Positions 9,736 through 19,112 of a DNA stretch of 64,000 nt are shown here, in pieces. How positions within the stretch are numbered: the first letter of the stretch is position 1; each line of letters opens with the position of its first letter. The translations under genes were made by a program, and so were the position numbers. The notes below the pieces were generated by a model. That model saw nothing but the letters and a program-made list of their open reading frames with translations, did no database searches and was not told the origin of the DNA. This DNA is from Clostridiales bacterium (GTDB taxonomy: Bacteria; Bacillota; Clostridia; Lachnospirales; Lachnospiraceae): positions 6,143 through 70,142 of the forward strand of contig JAGZJZ010000032.1 of NCBI GenBank assembly GCA_018365455.1, in the 5' to 3' direction.

Positions 9736-11196
9736 ATGAAAAGAAAAAAATTGGTGAGCGTTTGTATGGCATCCGCAATGGTATTAGGATTGACAGCCTG
9801 CAGTGGTTCAGGTGGGGGAACGGATTCAACGACAGCAGGTACTTCCAAGGAGACGAAAGCAGAGACAGCAGCAGGTTCTGAAACAGCTGCCGGCGATGAA
9901 ACAAAAGCAGCGGAAGATACAGCTGCCAGCGGAGACGCTCAGACAATTACCTTTACCTTCCGTGATGATGGACAGGGCGAGAAGAGTGCTCTTTGGCAAT
10001 GGATTCAGGATGGATATGACAGCTGGGATAAAAAAGATTCCGTAAAATTAAATATTTCTCCCATCGTAGCAAGCGAAGGTGATTATTTTGCTAAAATCGC
10101 ATTGCAGCTTCAGGATCCAAGTACTTGCCCGGATTTAGTCTGTGAAGATACTTTCCAGCTTCCAAATGACGTAAGTGCAGGTTACCTGACAGACTTAACC
10201 GATTACGTAAAAGACTATCCCGAATGGAACGACGGTACATACTACGAATCCATGCAAAACGGTGTCTCCAAAGACGGTAAACCATACGGCATCCCATATT
10301 GTACAGATACACGTGGACTTTGGTACAACAAGGACATCTTCAAACAGGCAGGATTGCCGGAAGAATGGGCACCAAAATCCTGGCAGGATATACTAGATGC
10401 ATGCAAGACCATTAAAGAGAAAGTGCCGGATGTAGTTCCTTTCTGGTGTAACTCAGGTGTAGCTACCGGTGAAGCAACTTCCATGCAGACATATGAAATG
10501 CTCCTTTATGGAACAGGCGAAAGATTAATCGATGACAGTGGAAAATGGATCGTTAAGAGCCAGGGCATGTTAGATTCTCTGAACTTCTTAAATGATATTT
10601 ATTCAAACGGATACGGACCTTCCTTATCAAAAGTATTAAACGGACAGGCTTCCAATACTTCAGCCAGAGAATATCTGCCACAGGGCAAGCTTGCTATCTC
10701 CTTAGACGGCAGCTGGATTCCTGGAAACTGGGAAGAAACAGGTGCATCACCATGGCCGGAAGCAAAAGACGTACTGGGATTTGCTCCAATGCCTACCAGC
10801 ACAGGACAGGAACCCGGAACCATTACATTGGCAGGCGGCTGGGCATTATCCATTCCTGAAAATTCCGATGCAAAGGATATTACCTTTGAATTTATCAAAC
10901 ATTTAATGGATCCATCTATCTATACAAAAGCAGTTATCGCACAGGGCAACATTGCAACCAGAACTGATGTAGCAAAAGATCCTGAATATGCAGCAAAACC
11001 ATTCAAACAGATCTCTACGGATTTCCTTGCTACAGCAGAATTCAGACCTCAGAACGACCAGTACTCCACCGTTTCCACCAGTATCCAGTCTATGGTAGAG
11101 GCAGTTGTATCCGGTACAAGTCCGGAGGACGCAATTGCACAGTATGGAACAGAAGTAAAGCGTGCTGTCGGTGATGACAAAACTATTGAAAAATAG
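9736..11196 (+). CDS. Sugar ABC transporter substrate-binding lipoprotein
   Basis: This 486-residue lipoprotein has a signal peptide ending in the lipobox LTAC (Cys22) and a Thr/Ala/Glu/Lys-rich linker to about residue 70. A family 1 extracellular sugar-binding domain follows (GIPYCTDTRGLWYNKDIFK, KLAISLDGSWIPGNW). It is the extracytoplasmic receptor for the two permeases that follow. The GH38 alpha-mannosidase at the end of the operon suggests a mannose-containing oligosaccharide ligand, which is inference from context. AAGGAG precedes the ATG. Confidence 0.92.
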   Translation: MKRKKLVSVCMASAMVLGLTACSGSGGGTDSTTAGTSKETKAETAAGSETAAGDETKAAEDTAASGDAQTITFTFRDDGQGEKSALWQWIQDGYDSWDKKDSVKLNISPIVASEGDYFAKIALQLQDPSTCPDLVCEDTFQLPNDVSAGYLTDLTDYVKDYPEWNDGTYYESMQNGVSKDGKPYGIPYCTDTRGLWYNKDIFKQAGLPEEWAPKSWQDILDACKTIKEKVPDVVPFWCNSGVATGEATSMQTYEMLLYGTGERLIDDSGKWIVKSQGMLDSLNFLNDIYSNGYGPSLSKVLNGQASNTSAREYLPQGKLAISLDGSWIPGNWEETGASPWPEAKDVLGFAPMPTSTGQEPGTITLAGGWALSIPENSDAKDITFEFIKHLMDPSIYTKAVIAQGNIATRTDVAKDPEYAAKPFKQISTDFLATAEFRPQNDQYSTVSTSIQSMVEAVVSGTSPEDAIAQYGTEVKRAVGDDKTIEK

Positions 11197-11209
11197 TAAT
11201 GAAATGCAA

Positions 11210-11245
11210 CGGGCGGGGTTAATCAGAATAGATTGAAACCGCCCG
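11210..11245 (+). terminator. Intra-operon hairpin after the binding-protein gene
   Basis: CGGGCGG (11210-11216) pairs with CCGCCCG (11239-11245), extended by a TT/AA pair, with only a weak T tract. Hairpins here commonly stabilise or partly terminate the message so that binding protein is made in excess over permeases. Confidence 0.6.
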
Positions 11246-11331
11246 GTCTTATTGAAAAGTGAAAGACAGGATACCCCGCTTTCTGCGGCGGGATATCTGA
11301 CTCCACGAAGAAAGAAAAGGGGGCTGTGCTG

Positions 11332-12219
11332 ATGGCTAGACCAAACAGAAAGGCAATGGTAATGGATGAGGCTAAGAAATCCATACTGTTACTGCCGGCG
11401 ATTGTACTGTTAATCGCGTTCTTTATTATTCCGATTGTATTAACCGTTTATTATTCTTTTACCAATTTAGCACTTAGTGGTTCAAATGCAGCAAATTTCC
11501 AAATAGTGGGGCTGGAAAATTACATAAAAATGCTTACAGACCCAAATACTTTAATCGCAATTAAAAATACATTGATTTTCTTAGTTGGAAGTTTAATTGG
11601 GCAGTCCGTATTAGGATTTACGATTGCCTATTTGATGAAAAATAAAGCAAAGACCTTTCGTAGTATCGTAGGTCCCTGTATTCTGGCAGGCTGGGTAATG
11701 CCCGAAATCGTTGTTGCATTATGCTGTTCCTCTTTTTTCCAGGAATCCGGTACACTCAACATGATTATGGGTGCCATACAGATTGAACCCATCGCCTGGC
11801 TGTACCAGCATCCAATGGCTGCTGTTGTAGCTGCAAACATATGGCATGGAACTGCATTCTCTATGATGAACTTTCAGTCAGCGCTGGATAATGTATCCGG
11901 GGATATTGAAGAGGCTGCAAAAGTGGATGGAGCAAACCGCAGACAGACACTGCTTCGGATTATCGTACCCTGTATCAAAGATACCATTGCAACCAACACC
12001 ATGTTAAATACGCTGTCAACACTGGGTGTATTTGGACTGATCTATATTATGACAGGCGGCGGACCCGGTAATTCTACCAGTACACTTCCCATCTACATGT
12101 ACAGACAGGCGTTTACCAGCGGACAGATGGGTGCAGGAACAGCAATTGGTATGTTAATTCTGGTAGTTGGTATTGTCTGCAGTATCATCTATGCAAGAAT
12201 CTTGAAATCAGACGATTAA
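11332..12219 (+). CDS. Sugar ABC transporter permease, MalF/UgpA type
   Basis: This 295-residue integral membrane protein has six predicted helices. It carries the permease EAA loop in the form EEAAKVDGANRRQTLLRIIVP (about residues 195-215), the contact site for the ATPase. It pairs with the next permease as the heterodimeric channel. The ATG at 11332 lies about 8 bases after AAGGGGG; an in-frame GTG at 11326 is the alternative. No ATPase gene is nearby, so a shared MsmK-type ATPase elsewhere must energise it. Confidence 0.92.
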   Translation: MARPNRKAMVMDEAKKSILLLPAIVLLIAFFIIPIVLTVYYSFTNLALSGSNAANFQIVGLENYIKMLTDPNTLIAIKNTLIFLVGSLIGQSVLGFTIAYLMKNKAKTFRSIVGPCILAGWVMPEIVVALCCSSFFQESGTLNMIMGAIQIEPIAWLYQHPMAAVVAANIWHGTAFSMMNFQSALDNVSGDIEEAAKVDGANRRQTLLRIIVPCIKDTIATNTMLNTLSTLGVFGLIYIMTGGGPGNSTSTLPIYMYRQAFTSGQMGAGTAIGMLILVVGIVCSIIYARILKSDD

Positions 12220-12232
12220 GGAGGGAAATCAT

Positions 12233-13054
12233 ATGCATGAAAAAACAACAAAGGGAATCCATTATGCAATCCTTAGCTGTATTGCATTAGTATTCATACT
12301 TCCACTTCTCTGGGTTGTGATCGCCTCCTTAGATACAAATGCAAGTGAGGCAATTAAGGCACCTACGCAGTGGACAATAGAGAATTACAAAGCAGTACTT
12401 TCTAATAAAACGAATTTAAAAGGATTTGGGATCGGACTTTTCATCTCCTTTATCCAGGCGACTATCGTAGTAATTGTATCGGGGCTTGGTGCTTATGCAC
12501 TCTCCAGATACCGATTGAGTTACCGCAAAGGATTTATGTATGTCATCCTTTTTATGACTGCATTACCCATGACGGCAGTCATTGTACCGGTATACAAAAT
12601 GTTTTTATCAATAGGCTTGCTAGATAGCATCTGGGGTGTTATTCTATTCTTAAGTGCTTCATCCCTTCCCTATGGAATCTGGCTCATGAAGAATTTTATG
12701 GATGGGGTTCCGGTAGAGCTGGAAGAAGCTGCATGGGTAGACGGAGCGACAACCTGGCAGTCAATCCGAAAGGTAGTGGCACCGCTGATGTTCCCGGGAA
12801 TTTGTGTGGTATTTATTTACACCTTCTCCGGAAGCTGGGGGAATTTCTTCATACCCTATATCTTGTTGAGTACACCTGCCAAGCAGCCTGCATCCATTCT
12901 TCTATACCAGTTCTTTGGAAATAACGGAATGGTTCAGTACGGACAGCTTGCAGCATACTCCGCAGTATATGCTTTACCATCAATTCTGCTTTATATCCTG
13001 TCACAAAAATATATGTCTAAGGGATTCACCATGGCAGGTGCAGCAAAAGGATGA
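12233..13054 (+). CDS. Sugar ABC transporter permease, MalG type
   Basis: This 273-residue six-helix permease carries the EAA loop LEEAAWVDGATTWQSIRKV (about 163-181). It is the second half of the import channel, 13 bases after its partner with a strong AAGGAGGG site. MalG-type proteins form the heterodimer with MalF-type ones. Substrate specificity comes from the binding protein and is inferred to be a mannoside. Confidence 0.92.
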   Translation: MHEKTTKGIHYAILSCIALVFILPLLWVVIASLDTNASEAIKAPTQWTIENYKAVLSNKTNLKGFGIGLFISFIQATIVVIVSGLGAYALSRYRLSYRKGFMYVILFMTALPMTAVIVPVYKMFLSIGLLDSIWGVILFLSASSLPYGIWLMKNFMDGVPVELEEAAWVDGATTWQSIRKVVAPLMFPGICVVFIYTFSGSWGNFFIPYILLSTPAKQPASILLYQFFGNNGMVQYGQLAAYSAVYALPSILLYILSQKYMSKGFTMAGAAKG

Positions 13055-13128
13055 CAGATCACGAAATGAAATTTTTAAAATGCTAAATTGCAGATATCTT
13101 CATATCTGCTGTATGGAGGAGGTAACTC

Positions 13129-16100
13129 ATGGTTTTAATTAAGGAAAGGATAGGAAAACTGGTTGAAGATTTACATGAATTAATCTATCCGGAATCAGTT
13201 AATATCCAGAATTACAAGATGATTCAGACTACGGAACGATTTACAGACATTGCTGGTTTGGATACCGGTGCATGGCTGGATTTTTCCAGGGAACAGATTT
13301 GGGGCGGGCATCGGGAATATTACTGGTTTGAGACTACGATTACGATTCCCGAAAGCTTTGACGGCAAGTGTGTAGTTTATGAATTAACCACCGGAAAAGA
13401 GGGCGAGTGGGATGCAACGAATCCACAGTTTTCTATTTACGTAAATGGAGAAATGAAGCAGGGGCTGGATGTGAACCACAGAGAAACGGTCCTGACGGAA
13501 CATGCAGCAGCAGGTGAATGCTATCGTATCGTACTGTCTGCATTTACCGGAGATCAGAATTTCAGTCTAAAGCTGGATTCAAAATTAAAAGTACTGGACA
13601 GGAAGACGGAAAAATATTTCTATGATATTTCTGTGCCGCTAAATGTTGCAAGGCTGTTAAACCCGGATGACAAAGCATACATAACGATTATTACAAGGTT
13701 AAACGAGTCTTTGAACCTGTTGGATTTAAGAAAAGAATATTCACAGGAATATTATGCTTCCCTGGAAAAAGCACAGGAGTATATTACTGCAGAATTTTAT
13801 GAAAAAGAGTGCGGCAGCAGTGATGCAGTTGTTTATTGTGTGGGACATACCCATATTGATGTGGCATGGCTCTGGTCACTTGCTGTGACAGAGGATAAAG
13901 CAGTCAGAAGTTTCTCCACGGTGCTGGATCTGATGAAACAGTACCCGGAATATATTTTTATGTCCAGCCAGCCTCAGCTTTATAAATATGTAAAAAAGAA
14001 TGCGCCGGGGGTGTACGAACAGATCAAAGAAAGAGTCAAAGAAGGCAGATGGGAACCGGAAGGCGGAATGTTTGTAGAGGCGGATTGTAATATTGCATCC
14101 GGTGAGGCACTGGTCCGCCAGTTCATGTACGGACAGAAGTTCTTCCAGGAAGAATTCGGTGCGGATAACTCTATTTTATGGCTTCCCGATGTGTTCGGAT
14201 ATTCGGCTGCGCTGCCCCAGATTATGAAAAAATGTGGACTGCCCTATTTTATGACAACGAAGATCAGCTGGAATGAATTTAACAAAATGCCCTATGATAC
14301 CTTCGAATGGGAGGGGATAGACGGCAGCAGAGTTCTGACCCATTTTGTATCCACCAGGGATTATAAAAAAGGCGCAGTGGAAGGCGGTTTTGAGACAGAA
14401 CATTTCACAACCTATAACGGAGACATCAATCCGTCTCAGATTAAAGGCGGATGGGCACGTTACAGCCAGAAATATCTGAATGGAGAGATCTTAAATTCCT
14501 TCGGTTACGGTGACGGCGGCGGCGGACCAACTGCCAAAATGCTGGAGAACCAGAGAAGACTGGAAAAAGGAATTCCTGGTTGTCCAAAAACAGTTATGAG
14601 TACAGCTAAAAATTACTTTGAGGTTCTGGAGAAGAATGTAAAGGATCACAAATATCTGCCATCCTGGGTGGGAGAATTATATCTGGAATACCACAGAGGT
14701 ACTTATACTTCCATGGCACGCAATAAGAAATACAACCGTAAAGCGGAGTTTGCATATGAGAACGCAGAGCTTTACGGCATGATGGATCAGGACCTGACAG
14801 GAAGTGCTTACCCTGACAAACAGCTTCATGAAGCGTGGGAAGTAATTTTAAGAAATCAGTTCCATGATATCCTTCCCGGTTCTTCGATCAAAGAAGTATA
14901 TGATGATTCCAAAGCGGAATATGAAAGCATCTTTGCTATAAATAAAGAACTGGTAAACGGGGCATTAAAAAATATTGCGGATAAGGTACAGGCGCCAAAG
15001 CATTCTGTTGTAGTTTATAATCCAAACAGTATGACAGCAGATGAGATTGTCAGCTTCCCGTGTCCTGCCGGAATGGCAAATGCAGCCGTATACGACAAAG
15101 ACTGTCTGGTTCCTTCACAGAAAGCCCACACCGGAGAAATTATCTTCAGGGCAGAGGGTGTTCCATCAAAAGGTTATAAGACTTTCTATCTGAAAGAAGA
15201 AGAACCGCTGAACAATGGCACTATGCAGGTTACTTTCGATCATATGGAAAATGATTTCTTTGCTATTACGTTAAATGAAAAGGGACAATTTGCATCTATT
15301 TTTGATAAAAAGGCCAAGCGTGAAGTATTGCAGCCGGGAAAAGCTGCCAATGTGATTATGACTTACGAGGATCGTCCTCATAACTACGATGCCTGGGATG
15401 TTAATAATTACTATGTAGAAAAAGCCTGGGAAGTGGATCAGGTTGAAAAAATGGAAATTGCGGAAAACGGACCGGTAAGAGCTGTCATCAAAGTAGAAAG
15501 AAAATACCTGGATTCCACAATTACACAATCCATCTGCATCTATAAAGATATTCCAAGGATTGACATTAAAAATGAAATTGACTGGAAAGAACACCAGATC
15601 TTCATGAAGACCTTATTCCCGGTAGACGTGCATACCAGCGAAGCAACCTTCGATATCCAGTACGGCAATGTAAAACGCCAGACGCACTATAATACTTCCT
15701 GGGATTATGCAAAATTTGAGGTCTGCGTACACAAATGGCTGGATGTATCCGAAGACAATTATGGTGTCAGCATGCTCAATGACTGTAAATACGGATGCAG
15801 TGTACATGATGGAGTAATCGGAATGTCCATGCTGAAATCTGCACGTTATCCAAATCCGGAAGCAGACAAGGAATTCCATGAATTCACCTATTCTTTCTAT
15901 CCCCATGAAGGGGACTGGAGAAGCGCAGGTACCGTAAAACAGGCTTACCAGCTGAATAACCCGCTTACAGCGGTGGTAAAAGAAACAGAAGGCGGAGCAT
16001 TAAAAGAAATTTATTCCCACGTATCCTCCGATCAGGATAATGTAGTGGTAGAGGTTGTAAAAAAAGCAGAAGAGGGAGACGCTCTGATTGTGCGTCTGTA

Positions 16101-16272
16101 CGAATGCTTCAACCGGAGAACCCACTCAACCCTCACATTTGCAAAAGATATTGCATCCGCATGGGAATGTGACATGATGGAAGTGAACTGCGGGGAAGCG
16201 GCAGTAGCCGGAAACCAAATAGAGTTTGATATGAAGCCTTATGAGATTAAGACCTTTAAGGTGATGTTCTGA
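13129..16272 (+). CDS. GH38 alpha-mannosidase
   Basis: At 1047 residues this is the usual length for bacterial cytosolic GH38 enzymes. The catalytic domain shows the zinc site HTHIDVAWLW (His240, Asp244) and the nucleophile Asp354 in WLPDVFGYSAALPQI. A three-helix middle domain and beta-sandwich C-terminal domains follow. It lacks a signal peptide, so it should hydrolyse imported alpha-mannosides in the cytoplasm with retention of configuration. It is the last gene of the transport operon and starts at ATG 13129 after GGAGGAGG. Its presence is the main clue to the transporter's substrate. The linkage preference cannot be told from sequence. Confidence 0.93.
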   Translation: MVLIKERIGKLVEDLHELIYPESVNIQNYKMIQTTERFTDIAGLDTGAWLDFSREQIWGGHREYYWFETTITIPESFDGKCVVYELTTGKEGEWDATNPQFSIYVNGEMKQGLDVNHRETVLTEHAAAGECYRIVLSAFTGDQNFSLKLDSKLKVLDRKTEKYFYDISVPLNVARLLNPDDKAYITIITRLNESLNLLDLRKEYSQEYYASLEKAQEYITAEFYEKECGSSDAVVYCVGHTHIDVAWLWSLAVTEDKAVRSFSTVLDLMKQYPEYIFMSSQPQLYKYVKKNAPGVYEQIKERVKEGRWEPEGGMFVEADCNIASGEALVRQFMYGQKFFQEEFGADNSILWLPDVFGYSAALPQIMKKCGLPYFMTTKISWNEFNKMPYDTFEWEGIDGSRVLTHFVSTRDYKKGAVEGGFETEHFTTYNGDINPSQIKGGWARYSQKYLNGEILNSFGYGDGGGGPTAKMLENQRRLEKGIPGCPKTVMSTAKNYFEVLEKNVKDHKYLPSWVGELYLEYHRGTYTSMARNKKYNRKAEFAYENAELYGMMDQDLTGSAYPDKQLHEAWEVILRNQFHDILPGSSIKEVYDDSKAEYESIFAINKELVNGALKNIADKVQAPKHSVVVYNPNSMTADEIVSFPCPAGMANAAVYDKDCLVPSQKAHTGEIIFRAEGVPSKGYKTFYLKEEEPLNNGTMQVTFDHMENDFFAITLNEKGQFASIFDKKAKREVLQPGKAANVIMTYEDRPHNYDAWDVNNYYVEKAWEVDQVEKMEIAENGPVRAVIKVERKYLDSTITQSICIYKDIPRIDIKNEIDWKEHQIFMKTLFPVDVHTSEATFDIQYGNVKRQTHYNTSWDYAKFEVCVHKWLDVSEDNYGVSMLNDCKYGCSVHDGVIGMSMLKSARYPNPEADKEFHEFTYSFYPHEGDWRSAGTVKQAYQLNNPLTAVVKETEGGALKEIYSHVSSDQDNVVVEVVKKAEEGDALIVRLYECFNRRTHSTLTFAKDIASAWECDMMEVNCGEAAVAGNQIEFDMKPYEIKTFKVMF

Positions 16273-16340
16273 GATTCATGATCAGATAGGATCAGATACG
16301 TTCTTTAGCCATAGCACTATCATAAATATGTATAGGAATA

Positions 16341-16376
16341 AAACCTCTTTGAGATATAATCTTAAGGAGGTTTTTG
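16341..16376 (+). terminator. Rho-independent terminator of the mannosidase operon
   Basis: AAACCTCTTT pairs with AAGGAGGTTT (one wobble) around a 13-base loop, followed by TTT. It lies 69 bases after the mannosidase stop. Confidence 0.75.
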
Positions 16377-16510
16377 CTGTAATAGAAAAAATATGATAAC
16401 AAAAATTAATTATTTAATTCAATTAATAAGGTTCGTAATGTGGTGTTGTGGTATAATAAAAATATATGCTTGTCGCCTTTCATTTGGGACAAATCTCCCA
16501 CAAACTGGAA

Positions 16511-16547
16511 CGCACAGCTGCCAGAAAGCATTTTTTAAACACGCTCT
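16511..16547 (-). repeat. Dispersed AGAGCGTGTTT repeat, copy 1
   Basis: On the minus strand this begins AGAGCGTGTTTAAAAAATGC and continues TTTCTGGCAGCTGTG. The same core recurs at 47060 and, with a full inverted partner, at 52101. It lies in the non-coding gap 16273-16661 and directly abuts the long hairpin at 16552. Confidence 0.7.
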
Positions 16548-16551
16548 GGTG

Positions 16552-16611
16552 CTCCATCCAGACAGTAACAATAGTAACAGTGCTGTCACTATTGCTACTG
16601 TTAGGATGGAG
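16552..16611. repeat. Long near-perfect hairpin
   Basis: Outer arms CTCCATCC/GGATGGAG enclose inner 18-bp arms CAGTAACAATAGTAACAG and CTGTCACTATTGCTACTG, which differ only by two wobble positions, with a 2-base loop. The outer flank CTAGAACTCCATCC (minus strand) resembles CTAGTACTCCATCC at 57732, so it looks like part of a repeat family and not an ordinary terminator. The rest of the gap 16273-16661 shows only the terminator and the adjacent repeat. Confidence 0.75.
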
Positions 16612-16661
16612 TTCTAGGTAAATATGGATTATTAAAATAACAGCGAAAGGGGTATGGTATT

Positions 16662-18338
16662 TTGAAAAAGCGCAGGTTCCTGCCTGTAGGTCAGGAAGAT
16701 TTTAAAGAGATTATAGAAAATAATGGGTATTATGTTGATAAAACTCTGTTGATAAAAAAATTATTGGATGTGAGGGGGAAGGTAACACTCTTTACCAGAC
16801 CCAGACGTTTTGGAAAGACACTTGGAATCAGCATGTTGCAATATTTTTTTGAAAATACCGGAATAAATCAGAGGGCATTATTTGAAAATCTGGCTATTTT
16901 AAAGGAAGAGGATATATGTGAAAAATATATGGGACAGTATCCGGTAATCCGACTGTCTTTAAAAAGCGCCAAGCAAGAATCTTTTTCTTATGCCTTTGCG
17001 GCGATGAAGCAGACGATTGCCGAAGAATTCCGCCGACATGAAAAAGAAGTGAAAGCTTATGAATTTGAGAAAGACAGAATTCAAAGAATTCTAAATGCTC
17101 AGGGAGAGGGGCAGGACTATCTTACATCCTTACAGTTTTTATCCCAGATCCTGTATCACCAATATGGAAAAAGAGTAATTGTACTTCTTGATGAATACGA
17201 TGTACCTTTAGAAAATGCTTATTTTCACGGTTACTATGATAAAATGGTCAATTTTATCCGCTCATTATTTGAGTCTGTACTAAAAACGAACAGCTGCCTG
17301 GAATTTGCGGTCATTACAGGCTGCCTCAGAATATCAAAAGAAAGTATTTTTACTGGTCTGAATAACCTTCGCATTATTTCGATTATGGATAAAGCTTATG
17401 AAGAATATTTCGGATTTACGCAAGAGGAAACGAAACAGATCCTGGATTATTATGGATTAAATTGCCACATGTCGGATATAAGAGAATGGTATGATGGATA
17501 CTTGTTTGGAGAGCAGGAAATTTACAATCCGTGGAGTGTATTGAGTTATATTTCTGATTTGCTGGAGAATGAATATGCGAAACCCAAACCATATTGGTCT
17601 AATACCAGTTCAAATGATATTATACGTCATCTTATAGAAGGTGCAGACCTCCAGACCAGAAGTAAGGTGGAATCTTTAATTGCCGGGGATACAATTGAAA
17701 GTGTAGTTCACGAGGATATTACTTATGCGGATATAGAAGAATCAGAAGAAAATTTGTGGAATTTTCTCTATTTTACAGGATATCTGAAAAAAGTCTCCGA
17801 ACGATCTGTCGGAGATCAAAGGTTTATCCGTATGCAGGTTCCGAATGTGGAAATAAATTATATTTATAAAAGTAAAGTCTCCGAATGGATGAAAGAAAAG
17901 ATACAACAGGAAGATCTGAGTCAGTTATATGATGCATTATTGAGTGGAAATGAGGTGGATTTACAGGATGAACTGGGACGCCAGCTGAGGGAAAGTATCA
18001 GTTTTTATGATTACAAAGAAGCATTTTACCATGGCTTTTTATTAGGTCTGTTGAAGCCGCTGGATGAATATTTAATAGAGTCTAATCGGGAAGGGGGAGA
18101 CGGCAGGCTGGATATTCTGCTGAGGAGCCTGGATGTGAGGAAACCGGTGGTAATTGTGGAACTGAAGCAGTCCGGGGTTTTTCAGGATATGGAAACAAAA
18201 GCAACGGAAGCTTTGAATCAAATTCAGGACAAGGAATATTACAGAGAACTGCAACAGGAAGGGTATGAAAACATTATCTGCTATGGGATTGCTTTTTTTA
18301 AAAAGAATTGCAGGGTACAGGTTAAACGGATCGATTAA
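16662..18338 (+). CDS. AAA-like ATPase with C-terminal PD-(D/E)XK nuclease-like domain
   Basis: This 558-residue protein belongs to the AAA-ATPase_like/DUF1703 family. The N-terminal ATPase part has a P-loop-like RPRRFGKT (46-53) and a Walker B-like VIVLLDEYD. The C-terminal domain has GRLDILL followed by VVIVELKQS, the D...ExK pattern of PD-(D/E)XK nucleases. The family is often found in many copies per genome in gut anaerobes and is thought to be mobile or defence-related, but no activity is established. The start is TTG at 16662 with AAAGGGG nine bases upstream. It stands alone, between repeats on both sides. Confidence 0.85.
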   Translation: MKKRRFLPVGQEDFKEIIENNGYYVDKTLLIKKLLDVRGKVTLFTRPRRFGKTLGISMLQYFFENTGINQRALFENLAILKEEDICEKYMGQYPVIRLSLKSAKQESFSYAFAAMKQTIAEEFRRHEKEVKAYEFEKDRIQRILNAQGEGQDYLTSLQFLSQILYHQYGKRVIVLLDEYDVPLENAYFHGYYDKMVNFIRSLFESVLKTNSCLEFAVITGCLRISKESIFTGLNNLRIISIMDKAYEEYFGFTQEETKQILDYYGLNCHMSDIREWYDGYLFGEQEIYNPWSVLSYISDLLENEYAKPKPYWSNTSSNDIIRHLIEGADLQTRSKVESLIAGDTIESVVHEDITYADIEESEENLWNFLYFTGYLKKVSERSVGDQRFIRMQVPNVEINYIYKSKVSEWMKEKIQQEDLSQLYDALLSGNEVDLQDELGRQLRESISFYDYKEAFYHGFLLGLLKPLDEYLIESNREGGDGRLDILLRSLDVRKPVVIVELKQSGVFQDMETKATEALNQIQDKEYYRELQQEGYENIICYGIAFFKKNCRVQVKRID

Positions 18339-18360
18339 ATGAAACTGAAACAAATGTATA

Positions 18361-18419
18361 GGCAGTTGCCAAATGGACGCGCAAGCGTGTCCGTTTGGCT
18401 CGTAGCTCGCGGGAATAAA
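18361..18419 (+). repeat. Right-end fragment of the ~150-bp dispersed repeat
   Basis: The 58 bases match the right end of the long repeat at 35432-35586 (AAATGGACGCGC, AGCGTGTCCGTTTGG, ending GGGAATAAA) with few differences. The left two thirds are missing. Confidence 0.8.
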
Positions 18420-18477
18420 AACGCATGATATCAGAATACATCCAAAAGATATGGACGTGTTCCGTTATCATGCGTTT
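18419..18477 (-). terminator. Terminator of yqeY
   Basis: AAACGCATGATA pairs perfectly with TATCATGCGTTT over 12 bp. Inner arms AATACATCC/GGACGTGTT extend the stem, and T-rich sequence follows on the minus strand. It lies 16 bases beyond the yqeY stop. Confidence 0.85.
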
Positions 18478-18492
18478 ATAATTTTAAAGGAA

Positions 18493-18939
18493 TTACTGCA
18501 TCAAACTCCCCAGGATCTGATTCACAAGTTTACCGTCAGCCACACCCTTAACCCGGGGCATCAGTTCCTTCATAATACGGCCTTTGTCCTTGCCGGTAGG
18601 TGTGTCAATGCCAAGGCCTTTCAGAACCTCAGATATAACGTTCTTAATTTCTCCTTCATCCATCATATGTGGGGCAAATTCTTCATAAACGGTGATTCGT
18701 TTCTGGCATTCCTCTATAATATCGGTACGGTCGGCTGGTGTCAGTTCCAAAGTTTCCTTGGTTTGCTTGATTTCCTTTAGGACTACTTCGTTTTCTTCCT
18801 GTTCCGTTAAATCTTCTCTTTTGTCGATGGCCTTATTTTTTAAAGCGGACAACAGCATGGAAAGAGAGTCTTTCCGTTCCTTTTCTCCTGCTTTCATAGC
18901 GGTAACCATAGCGCTTCTTACTTCATCTATTTTACTCAT
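18493..18939 (-). CDS. yqeY: YqeY/GatB-related domain protein
   Basis: This 148-residue protein matches the YqeY family from end to end: a helical N-terminal half (MLLSALKNKAID) and the GatB-tail-like C-terminal half with GKDKGRIMKELMPRVKG. YqeY resembles the C-terminal helical domain of the amidotransferase subunit GatB, which touches tRNA; the role of free-standing YqeY is unknown. AGGAGG lies upstream of the ATG at 18939. It has its own promoter and terminator. Confidence 0.93.
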   Translation of the reverse strand: MSKIDEVRSAMVTAMKAGEKERKDSLSMLLSALKNKAIDKREDLTEQEENEVVLKEIKQTKETLELTPADRTDIIEECQKRITVYEEFAPHMMDEGEIKNVISEVLKGLGIDTPTGKDKGRIMKELMPRVKGVADGKLVNQILGSLMQ

Positions 18940-18976
18940 TGTGACCTCCTGTATGTTTTATTTTATTCTAACATTT

Positions 18977-19005
18977 ATTATAGGAAGCAGGAAAATAAAA
19001 GTCAA
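18977..19005 (-). promoter_or_regulatory. Promoter of yqeY
   Basis: On the minus strand, TTGACT (19005-19000) and TATAAT (18982-18977) are separated by exactly 17 bases, 38 bases before the yqeY start codon. Confidence 0.8.
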
Positions 19006-19083
19006 GGAGAAATCTTTTGAAGGCATTACCAAACCTGGTAAATATAGGTTGTGAGAATTATTTTCATTTTTTCAAAAAAACTA

Positions 19084-19112
19084 TTGATTTATTCCATAAG
19101 TTAGTATATACT
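19084..19112 (+). promoter_or_regulatory. Promoter of the feo operon
   Basis: TTGATT (19084-19089) and TATACT (19107-19112) are 17 bases apart. The -10 box lies inside the palindrome at 19100-19115, so a repressor bound there would block polymerase. Confidence 0.75.

Noticed and set aside
16393..16617. Open frame of 74 codons in the gap before the AAA/PD-(D/E)XK gene
   Set aside because: It reads through the repeat unit and the long hairpin, has no good ribosome site and no recognisable protein character.
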